In this document: positions 1 through 5,089 of the stretch, one piece after another | Layout of the letters: every line of letters begins with the position of its first letter | How positions within the stretch are numbered: position 1 is the first letter of the stretch | Assembly: GCA_030635565.1 (NCBI GenBank) | Contig: DAOVYP010000130.1 | Span: 1-6,624, forward strand | Direction: 5' to 3' | Length of the DNA stretch: 6,624 bases | DNA from: Spirochaeta sp. | Lineage (GTDB): Bacteria > Spirochaetota > Spirochaetia > DSM-2461 | Notes under the pieces: model-generated | Database searches by the model: none | What the model was told of the DNA's origin: nothing | What the model saw: only the letters and a program-made list of their open reading frames with translations | Program-made: the position numbers and the translations under genes

Positions 1-692
1 AGCATCCCGGAACCTGTGATAGCTGCGATGTCTGTGCCGGGGAAGTGGAATCGGCAGACGCTACAGAGGATGCCCGGAAGCTCCTCTCGGCGGCAGCCAG
101 AACGGATCAGCGCTACGGCTCACACTACCTGGTGGACATTGTCCGGGGTACCGAAACCGACAAGGTGATGGAACGCGGGCACGACAAGCTACCCACCTTC
201 GGCGTCGGTGCCGATAAGCCCCGGAAATATTGGCTGGGAATCGCACAGGATCTGGAAGCCGGCGGCTTCGTCTTTCGGGATGAAGAGCGATTCAAGGCCC
301 TGACAATTTCCGGGGAAGGAAAGGAGCTGCTCTTCGGCCGGATCAGGTTCCGCACCGTCCACCGGGTCGGCGGCAGGAAGGAAAGCATCCACGCGGGAAC
401 TCTGAAATTCGCATCCGGTGGTTCAGGTACTGAAGAACAGGAGTTATCCGGCTCAGACTTGTCACTCTTCGAGAAATTACGCGCCATCCGGTTCAAGAAG
501 GCGAAGGAAATCGGCAAACCTCCCTATGTGATATTCCCCGACAGAACCCTCCGAGCCCTGGCGGCGCTGCGGCCCCATACCGGGGAGGAGATGCTTGACT
601 GCCCGGGGGTGGGAGAGAAGAAACTCGCAACCTGGGGTGAATTGTTTCTGGGAGAAATCAGGGATTTTGAAAGTAACGGGACAGGGGAGTAA
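1..692 (+). CDS. recQ: ATP-dependent DNA helicase RecQ, C-terminal part (5' end outside window)
   Basis: RecQ is a cytoplasmic 3'-5' superfamily 2 DNA helicase acting in recombination and replication-fork repair. The helicase core lies upstream of the window. The frame is open from base 3 and begins in the zinc cluster: C-D-S-C-D-V-C (codons at 15, 24 and 33) matches the last three cysteines of the RecQ zinc-binding site. The RQC winged-helix domain follows at about 85-345, with YGSHYLVDIVRG, HDKLPTFGVG and LTISGEGKELL. An acidic, Gly/Ser-rich linker leads to an HRDC domain at about 460-670 (LFEKLRAIRFKKAKE, PPYVIFPDRTL, CPGVGEKKL), which is usual for bacterial RecQ. A GTG at 45 could be mistaken for a start, but the cysteine cluster upstream shows the gene is simply cut by the edge. 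The phzF-like gene starts 3 nt after the stop, so the two are probably one operon. Identification is firm, from three consecutive RecQ domains. Confidence 0.95.
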   Translation, partial: HPGTCDSCDVCAGEVESADATEDARKLLSAAARTDQRYGSHYLVDIVRGTETDKVMERGHDKLPTFGVGADKPRKYWLGIAQDLEAGGFVFRDEERFKALTISGEGKELLFGRIRFRTVHRVGGRKESIHAGTLKFASGGSGTEEQELSGSDLSLFEKLRAIRFKKAKEIGKPPYVIFPDRTLRALAALRPHTGEEMLDCPGVGEKKLATWGELFLGEIRDFESNGTGE

Positions 693-695
693 GCC

Positions 696-1496
696 ATGAA
701 GATACCCATTTACCAGGTGGACGCATTCACTTCGGAAATCTTCGGTGGAAATCCGGCTGCCGTGTGCCCGCTGGAAGAATGGCCGGAGGATGAGGTTCTC
801 CAGAACATCGCCATGGAAAACAATCTCTCGGAAACCGCCTTCATGATCCACCGGGGAGAGTTCTGGGACATACGCTGGTTCACCCCCACATACGAAATCG
901 ATCTGGCCGGACACCCCACACTGGCTTCGGCATGGGTGATTTTCAATTTGCTGACCTCCCGGGGGGGGATTCAGGATGAAATCGTATTCCGAACCCGGAA
1001 GGCCGGAGACCTGAGGATTACCAGATATGGATCCCGGATCGTAATGGACTTTCCCTCCCGCCCGGGCAACCCGGAACCGGTGACTCCCGAGGTCATCCAA
1101 GCCATCGGACTGAAACCCGAAGCTTTATTCAAATCCCGGGACTGGATGGCAATATTCCCGGACGAGGAATCTGTCAGATTCTACAAGCCGGACTTCAAAG
1201 CCCTCTCTCGCATTGCCGACAGCCGGAACGGTATCATCATCACCGCTCCGGGCAGCGGCGGAATCGATTTCGTCTCCCGCTTCTTCGCCCCGGATCTTGG
1301 CATCAACGAAGACCCTGTTACCGGATCGGCCCACTGCACCCTGGTACCCTACTGGTCCGATCGGCTGAATAAAAGCGAACTCCTGGCTCATCAGGTTTCT
1401 CCCCGATGCGGCGAGCTCTACCTTGAAGACCGGGGAGAACGCATCATCATTGCCGGAGAAGCGGCTTTATTTCTGGAAGGAGAAATCAATGTCTGA
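696..1496 (+). CDS. PhzF-family isomerase/epimerase-like protein
   Basis: This 266-aa protein has the length and two-lobed pattern of the PhzF (phenazine biosynthesis-like, diaminopimelate-epimerase fold) family. The N-terminus IYQVDAFTSEIFGGNPAAV is the family signature. N43-L-S-E46-T-A-F carries the glutamate matching the catalytic Glu45 of PhzF. D69-L-A-G-H-P-T and, in the second lobe, SRFFAPDLGINEDPVTGSAH (194-213) are the other conserved active-site blocks. Most members outside phenazine producers have no known substrate, and no other phz gene is nearby, so a phenazine role is not inferred. The ATG at 696 has a GGGGAG ribosome site (684-689) with 6-nt spacing, inside the recQ end, and the gap to recQ is 3 nt, indicating coupled translation. 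A run of eight G (961-968) lies in a variable loop around residues 89-91. The gene ends 20 bp from the convergent aldolase. The family call is very secure; the reaction is unknown. Confidence 0.95.
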   Translation: MKIPIYQVDAFTSEIFGGNPAAVCPLEEWPEDEVLQNIAMENNLSETAFMIHRGEFWDIRWFTPTYEIDLAGHPTLASAWVIFNLLTSRGGIQDEIVFRTRKAGDLRITRYGSRIVMDFPSRPGNPEPVTPEVIQAIGLKPEALFKSRDWMAIFPDEESVRFYKPDFKALSRIADSRNGIIITAPGSGGIDFVSRFFAPDLGINEDPVTGSAHCTLVPYWSDRLNKSELLAHQVSPRCGELYLEDRGERIIIAGEAALFLEGEINV

Positions 1497-1516
1497 GAAC
1501 CGGAGATATCGGTTAA

Positions 1517-2164
1517 TTAATCCGTGGCGAAGCGTTCCCGAAAATGGGCATTCAATACCCTCTGGTCGGCTTCCGGTACGGTCGGAATGGCATCGACTGA
1601 CATACTCCGTACCCGCCGGTGAATACCGGCCAGCTTTTCAACTACGATAATCACCCCTTCGGCATCGGTTAATGAACGTCCGCAAGTGAGCAATCCATGG
1701 TTGGCCAGAAGAACCGCGTTACCATTGCCGAGTGCCCCGAGAACCGCTTCGACCAGGTCTTCGGTACCTGTTCGCCTGTAAGGGGCACAAGGTACGGGTC
1801 CACCCAGGAAAGCCGCCATTTCCTCGGCTACAACGGGGATTTCCCAGCCCAGAACGGCATGGGCGACGGCTTCGGGCGGATGGGCGTGTACCACCGCCTC
1901 AACACGGGAACGCCGCCTGTATACGGCGGCATGAATCCGATATTCCGAGGAAGGCAGACGCGGGCCGCTGCGCCCCACATCCACGATACCGTCAAATCCG
2001 ATCACCGCCAGATCCTCCGGTTCAAGATCCCTGTAGCGGTTCCCTGTCGGGGTGATTATCATGGCCTCCTCGCCGGGAAGCCTCATACTCAAATTTCCTT
2101 CGCCGGGAAGTACCAGGCCGGCGTCGAAGAGTTCCTTCGCCGCCCTTACCAGGTCCCGTTTCAT
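1517..2164 (-). CDS. Class II aldolase/adducin-family protein, L-fuculose-phosphate aldolase-like
   Basis: A 215-aa zinc-dependent class II aldolase, cytoplasmic, expected to cleave a sugar phosphate such as fuculose- or ribulose-type 1-phosphates to dihydroxyacetone phosphate and an aldehyde. Visible motifs: GLVLPGEGNLSMR (residues 17-29), ITPTG phosphate-binding loop (37-41), L-P-S-S-E74 with the acid/base glutamate, V-V-H93-A-H95 zinc ligands, CAPYRRTGT (126-134), and A-N-H156-G-L-L-T-C-G with the third zinc histidine. E74, H93, H95 and H156 sit one residue from E73, H92, H94 and H155 of E. coli FucA, which is also 215 aa. That agreement chose the start at 2164. ATGs at 2179 and 2188 are in frame and possible; none of the three has a good Shine-Dalgarno. 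It lies 43 nt downstream of the membrane-protein gene on the same strand, so co-transcription is likely. No kinase or isomerase is adjacent, so the sugar cannot be named. A salvage role for 5-deoxy-sugar phosphates is another possibility. Confidence 0.92.
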   Translation of the reverse strand: MKRDLVRAAKELFDAGLVLPGEGNLSMRLPGEEAMIITPTGNRYRDLEPEDLAVIGFDGIVDVGRSGPRLPSSEYRIHAAVYRRRSRVEAVVHAHPPEAVAHAVLGWEIPVVAEEMAAFLGGPVPCAPYRRTGTEDLVEAVLGALGNGNAVLLANHGLLTCGRSLTDAEGVIIVVEKLAGIHRRVRSMSVDAIPTVPEADQRVLNAHFRERFATD

Positions 2165-2188
2165 GCCTGTCAATATCATGACAGGCAT
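2163..2188 (-). promoter_or_regulatory. Inverted repeat / hairpin over the aldolase translation start
   Basis: Positions 2163-2172 (atgcctgtca) and 2179-2188 (tgacaggcat) are perfect 10-bp inverted repeats around a 6-nt loop. In the aldolase mRNA the hairpin spans all three candidate ATGs (2188, 2179, 2164), and its 3' arm takes in the first two bases of the preferred ATG and the only weak ribosome-site-like bases (ACAGG). It could limit translation of the second gene of the operon, be an intercistronic processing or stability hairpin, or be a DNA operator. The repeat is seen directly; the role is inferred. Confidence 0.45.
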
Positions 2189-2207
2189 TCTAGCACGGCC
2201 ACTGTAT

Positions 2208-3224
2208 TCAGGTCTCCTCCGCATTTTCCAGCGTACGAATCCATCCAGCTGCGATCCCGGCATATTCCCCGAGATATTCCTCCAGGTGACGCTTGAGCTT
2301 CCGGCGTTGTATCTCTCCAAGGGCTTTGTAGCGCTGGAGAAAGATAAGCCGATATGCCCGGTCCCCCCCGAGCCATCGCAGCAGCGCCTGCCAGCTGTAG
2401 AGAAGCAGATCGGTATGATATTCCAGATATCGTTCGGCTTCGAGACGAGCCTCACTGAGGCGGCCTTCCCTCATCAGTTTATACACCGGGTGACCCGGGC
2501 TGCGCCTGGTACCGGATTGAATCGCCACTGCAGCGATCTCCACCGTATCAACGGAATCCGGGGCGGCCCCTGATCTTTCCAGGGCACCGTAACGAAATCC
2601 CAGGGCCGTGAAAAAAGCGATCAGGGATGGGATGAAAGCTACCCCGACAAGGTTGATTCGCAGAAGAAAGGCGACGGATCCGCTGAGGACGGAACCGATG
2701 ACTACAGTCGCCGTCATATAGCGGTAACGGACCCCCGGGCTGTCATTTCCGGCCATCAGATAGCCCCAGACCGGAGCCAGTGCCAGTTTCGGCGTGCTTC
2801 GCAGCACGGCTTCCGGAAAGGCGCGAAAACCGGATCCCGTTTCATAGGCAAACATTCCGTCGATAAGGCAGTAGGCGAGAATAACCAGTGATGCCCGTGC
2901 GGCTCCGGATCTGCCGTCATGAGGCCGGCCCAACAGTTTAACCGAGAATACCAATGCCGCCAGAGGCAGCAGAGTCCCTGTTATTCCGTCCAGAGTCAGA
3001 CTGCGGAAGAAGGCATGAGCGGTTTCATATGTGAGGGTCGGAGCCGCAGAAAGCTCTGTCAATCGCAATAGACCGGATGGAACGGCGGCGGCGGCACCCA
3101 GAAACAAATAGGTTTCAGGGCGCCCGGAAACCGAAGGTTCGCCTCTTCTGTCCTTACCGGAAAGAGGAAACCACGCGATAAGAGGTGAAAACCATGTCAG
3201 AATCATCGACAGCGTATCGTTCAT
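2208..3224 (-). CDS. Multi-pass membrane protein of unknown function with C-terminal helical domain
   Basis: I do not recognise this 338-aa protein with confidence. By eye it has about seven hydrophobic segments: near residues 4-20, 38-58, 80-98, 108-126, 145-160 (weak), 169-189 and 191-211. These indicate an inner-membrane protein. Residues about 240-338 are soluble and helical, rich in Arg, Leu, Glu and Tyr; MREGRLSEARLEAERYLEYH (251-270) resembles a tetratricopeptide-type helix pair. The stretch G-M-F-A-Y-E (123-128), followed by AVLRS and APVWGYLMAG, faintly recalls PrsW-type intramembrane proteases, but the EExxK motif and the catalytic histidine expected there are not visible, so I do not assign that function. 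The ATG at 3224 has no clear ribosome site; an ATG at 3206 is an alternative. Its stop precedes the aldolase start by 19-43 nt on the same strand. The start faces the divergent SDR gene across a partly AT-rich gap. Confidence 0.75.
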   Translation of the reverse strand: MNDTLSMILTWFSPLIAWFPLSGKDRRGEPSVSGRPETYLFLGAAAAVPSGLLRLTELSAAPTLTYETAHAFFRSLTLDGITGTLLPLAALVFSVKLLGRPHDGRSGAARASLVILAYCLIDGMFAYETGSGFRAFPEAVLRSTPKLALAPVWGYLMAGNDSPGVRYRYMTATVVIGSVLSGSVAFLLRINLVGVAFIPSLIAFFTALGFRYGALERSGAAPDSVDTVEIAAVAIQSGTRRSPGHPVYKLMREGRLSEARLEAERYLEYHTDLLLYSWQALLRWLGGDRAYRLIFLQRYKALGEIQRRKLKRHLEEYLGEYAGIAAGWIRTLENAEET

Positions 3225-3342
3225 GCTGCCGGAAAAGGCAAAGTCTGTGCCAAAAGGCGGTTAATCAGAAATAATAGATTGTCAATTCCTTTTCACACCA
3301 ATATTTAATAGTTCATTCAACTGTCCTTGGGAAACTGAACTT

Positions 3343-3371
3343 TTGGGATTCTGTCTACAAAAGGATACACT
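3343..3371 (+). promoter_or_regulatory. Candidate sigma-70 promoter for the first SDR gene
   Basis: TTGGGA (3343-3348) and TACACT (3366-3371) each match the consensus at 4 of 6 positions and are 17 bp apart. Transcription would begin near 3378, giving a leader of about 49 nt before the ATG at 3427. A second -10-like box, CATAAT (3394-3399), lies closer but has a poor -35. Prediction by eye only. Confidence 0.3.
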
Positions 3372-3426
3372 GAACTGGTCCATACAGACTGGCCATAATC
3401 CTCCGGCAAATGATAGCCTAGCCCTT

Positions 3427-4431
3427 ATGTATGTACTTACCGGTGCCACCGGCCACTTAGGCCAGACTCTTCTTCGACAGATCAGCTCACTGGGTGACTC
3501 GGTAAATGTCACGGCCCGCCCCCAATCCGACAGGAGCCTGCTGGAAGGCTACTGCAGCCGGATCAGCAACTCACCCCTGGACGATGCGGATGCTTTGGCC
3601 GGGGCTTTTGCTGGTGCCGACACAGTGATTCATTCCGCCGCCCTCATCGATATTCGCCGGGGCAGCCTGAAGGCCATGAACGAGACGAACGTCAAAGGTA
3701 CGGAAAATGTCATTACCGCCTGCAGGATCGCCGGCGTTCGGCGCCTGGTTTACATCAGCAGTATTGAAGCTTTCGATCTGAAGGCCAAACGCCGACCCAT
3801 CCGGGAGGATTTCGGATTCGCCCGGGGAAACGCCGTTATGGAATACGGCAACACAAAGGCTGATGCCAGCCGGCTGGTCGCGGCCGCAGGACTCGCCGGG
3901 AACCTTGAAACCGTGCTGATCTGCCCGACAGGTATCATCGGTCCCTGGGATTTCCGGGGAGGCCTGTTTACCAGCATGATCAAACGCTTTCTTGATGGTC
4001 GAATTCCGGCAACCGTTCCCGGCGGTTTCGATTTTGTCGATGTCAGGGATGTCGCCGGGGCGGTACTTGCCGCCGGCAGGCGGGGGCGATCAGGTGAAGC
4101 CTATCTCGTATCCGGATCATACTTGAGGGTCGCAGAGCTATTCCGAGAATTGGAGAAGGTGAGCGGGGTATATCATCGCCGAATGAACCTGCCGCTCCGG
4201 CTTGCTCAAGTCTCAGGCGAAATAAGCGAAATCTGGGGGCGTATCATCGGGAGTGAAATGCTCTTCACCCGGGGCTCGATAGACATCCTGCAGGTAGACG
4301 CCCGCATCGATTCGGCGAAAGCCGCCGAAGAACTGGGTTACCGTTCCCGTCCCACAGTGGAAACCCTCCGGGATACGGTGGACTGGCTGACTCAGGGAAC
4401 GGCGGTGAACCCGGACCCGGCCTTCGCCTGA
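3427..4431 (+). CDS. NAD(P)-dependent extended SDR (epimerase / dihydroflavonol-reductase-like)
   Basis: A 334-aa cytoplasmic oxidoreductase of the extended short-chain dehydrogenase family. The Rossmann start V-L-T-G6-A-T-G9-H-L-G12 binds NAD(P). D65-T-V-I-H-S-A-A follows the fourth strand, N88-V-K-G-T is the conserved family block, S111-S112 lie on the active-site strand, and Y140-G-N-T-K144 is the catalytic YxxxK. CPTGIIGPWD (166-175) and FDFVDVRDVA (201-210) are typical of dihydroflavonol-4-reductase, 3-beta-HSD and HpnA-like members. The C-terminus carries the usual L-G-Y-R...T-V-E-T-L-R-D-T-V-D-W-L helix. The ATG at 3427 was chosen because the Rossmann strand starts there, as in most relatives; the open frame extends up to a TTG at 3343 but encodes nothing family-like. 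No Shine-Dalgarno precedes 3427. Likely substrates are a nucleotide sugar, steroid-like or other secondary alcohol; the sequence does not decide. It is a probable paralogue of the SDR at 5090. Confidence 0.92.
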   Translation: MYVLTGATGHLGQTLLRQISSLGDSVNVTARPQSDRSLLEGYCSRISNSPLDDADALAGAFAGADTVIHSAALIDIRRGSLKAMNETNVKGTENVITACRIAGVRRLVYISSIEAFDLKAKRRPIREDFGFARGNAVMEYGNTKADASRLVAAAGLAGNLETVLICPTGIIGPWDFRGGLFTSMIKRFLDGRIPATVPGGFDFVDVRDVAGAVLAAGRRGRSGEAYLVSGSYLRVAELFRELEKVSGVYHRRMNLPLRLAQVSGEISEIWGRIIGSEMLFTRGSIDILQVDARIDSAKAAEELGYRSRPTVETLRDTVDWLTQGTAVNPDPAFA

Positions 4432-4442
4432 TTCTTGAGCCG

Positions 4443-4489
4443 GCCTTCGACTGACGTCCAACTACTGCGTTGGCCAAGTACTCGAAGGC
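4443..4489. repeat. 8-bp inverted repeat with internal stem, downstream of the first SDR
   Basis: gccttcga (4443-4450) and tcgaaggc (4482-4489) are perfect 8-bp inverted repeats. Inside them ccaac (4458-4462) and gttgg (4469-4473) form a second stem. The structure begins 12 nt after the SDR stop. There is no T-tract after it, so it is not a classic intrinsic terminator. It overlaps the left half of the 95-bp palindrome and would be an alternative fold of the same RNA. Confidence 0.4.
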
Positions 4490-4547
4490 TCATGTACCCG
4501 ATGTACACTCACCTTTTGCGCTTTGGCCTGCCTTGTATTTGAACGTC
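4453..4547. repeat. 95-bp imperfect palindrome, candidate dispersed intergenic repeat
   Basis: The left end (gacgtccaactac...) and the reverse complement of the right end (gacgttcaaatac...) agree at 11 of the first 13 positions and 15 of 22 overall. Symmetry continues inward to a tip of tgtac (4493-4497), ccgat loop, gtaca (4503-4507). Both the outer arms and the tip are centred on 4500, so it is one full-length palindrome with 27 of 45 Watson-Crick pairs plus five G-U pairs by hand count. It fills the gap between two convergent genes, and its right edge takes two bases of the flavodoxin stop codon. This shape suits a REP/MITE-like mobile palindromic unit or a structured 3' end. Copies elsewhere cannot be tested from this window. 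Confidence 0.5.
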
Positions 4548-5001
4548 ATCCTTCGGCGGCGATGGCGGTGGCGAGTTCCCGGGCCCAGAGAATCACTTCT
4601 TCACCATCGGGAGTCTCGCTCATCATGTCCTGTCTGAAGGAGGGCAGGATGAGTCTGGCACCCTGTATCTTCACTTTGGCCTCGAGGATGTCCACGGCTT
4701 CGCCATAGAAGGCATAACGGCTGTTGCCCGATCCGAAAATCGACGCCTTGATGCCGGTGAGATCCAGATCGTCCATGCCGCGTTCGAAGTCCAGGAAATC
4801 CCGCTGAAGATCACCCTGACCGTCTGTGGAGCATCCAAGGACGATGTACCGGTATCGATTGAGTTCTTCGGGTTTGGCTTCGAAGACATTTTTCAGAACC
4901 GGGAGTAATCCTTTCGCCAACAATTCCTCAGCCAGAATTTGCGCCATACGGCCGGTCCGGCCTTTGCTGCTGCCGTACACTATCAGGACTTCGGTACTCA
5001 A
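4546..5001 (-). CDS. Flavodoxin
   Basis: A 151-aa short-chain flavodoxin, a soluble FMN electron carrier. The N-terminal strand T-E-V-L-I-V-Y-G is followed by the FMN phosphate loop S-S-K-G-R-T (residues 11-16). The 60s loop C57-S-T-D-G-Q-G-D-L and the 90s loop F-G-S-G-N-S-R-Y96-A-F-Y-G-E-A-V-D match the family. The usual stacking tryptophan of the 60s loop (Trp60 in Desulfovibrio flavodoxin) is aspartate here (D60), while the stacking tyrosine is kept. I chose the TTG at 5001 because AAGGAG lies 9 nt upstream, and the product then starts as flavodoxins do and has the usual length near 150. An in-frame ATG at 5025 (159 aa), preceded by GGAG, is a real alternative. A further ATG at 5148 would overlap the divergent SDR and is unlikely. 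The electron-transfer partner is unknown; the divergent SDR shares the short upstream region. Confidence 0.88.
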   Translation of the reverse strand: MSTEVLIVYGSSKGRTGRMAQILAEELLAKGLLPVLKNVFEAKPEELNRYRYIVLGCSTDGQGDLQRDFLDFERGMDDLDLTGIKASIFGSGNSRYAFYGEAVDILEAKVKIQGARLILPSFRQDMMSETPDGEEVILWARELATAIAAEG

Positions 5002-5010
5002 TATCGGACG

Positions 5011-5016
5011 CTCCTT
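5011..5016 (-). promoter_or_regulatory. Ribosome binding site AAGGAG deciding the flavodoxin start
   Basis: On the minus strand AAGGAG ends 9 nt before the TTG at 5001. This is the best ribosome site near the flavodoxin 5' end and is the reason for preferring TTG over the ATG at 5025. Confidence 0.5.
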
Positions 5017-5053
5017 GAAAAACATCCTATCGACTCTCCGCTCCATGGTCGAG

Positions 5054-5082
5054 ATGACCTCTGGCGCCATTCGAGCTACACT
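5054..5082 (+). promoter_or_regulatory. Candidate promoter giving a leaderless mRNA for the second SDR
   Basis: ATGACC (5054-5059, 4 of 6 with a -35 box) and TACACT (5077-5082, 4 of 6 with a -10 box) are 17 bp apart. Initiation 7-8 nt after the -10 falls at 5089-5090, the A of the start codon. No Shine-Dalgarno precedes that ATG, so a leaderless transcript would explain the arrangement. Confidence 0.3.
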
Positions 5083-5089
5083 GTCGTCC

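Noticed and set aside
477..1100. 207-codon open frame on the minus strand across recQ/phzF
   Set aside because: Antisense to two firmly identified genes; no recognisable domain. A by-product of GC-rich coding sequence.
1497..1524. TTAATTAA palindrome between phzF and aldolase as a bidirectional terminator
   Set aside because: Only an AT palindrome with weak flanking pairs; no GC stem and no T-tract.
1697..2296. 199-codon plus-strand open frame over the aldolase
   Set aside because: Antisense to the aldolase with all its catalytic residues; translation is Arg/Pro/His-rich and featureless.
2165..2455. N-terminal extension of the aldolase frame to 2455
   Set aside because: The extra residues overlap the upstream gene in another frame and do not resemble aldolases; FucA numbering fits the start at 2164.
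2052..2573. 173-codon plus-strand open frame spanning the aldolase-membrane protein junction
   Set aside because: Antisense to both minus-strand genes; no motif.
3257..3285. Minus-strand promoter built on TTGACA at 3285-3280
   Set aside because: No acceptable -10 hexamer at 16-18 bp (AACCGC or similar), so only the AT-rich context is reported.
3343..3426. TTG start for the first SDR
   Set aside because: Adds 28 residues not found in the family before the Rossmann strand; no ribosome site.
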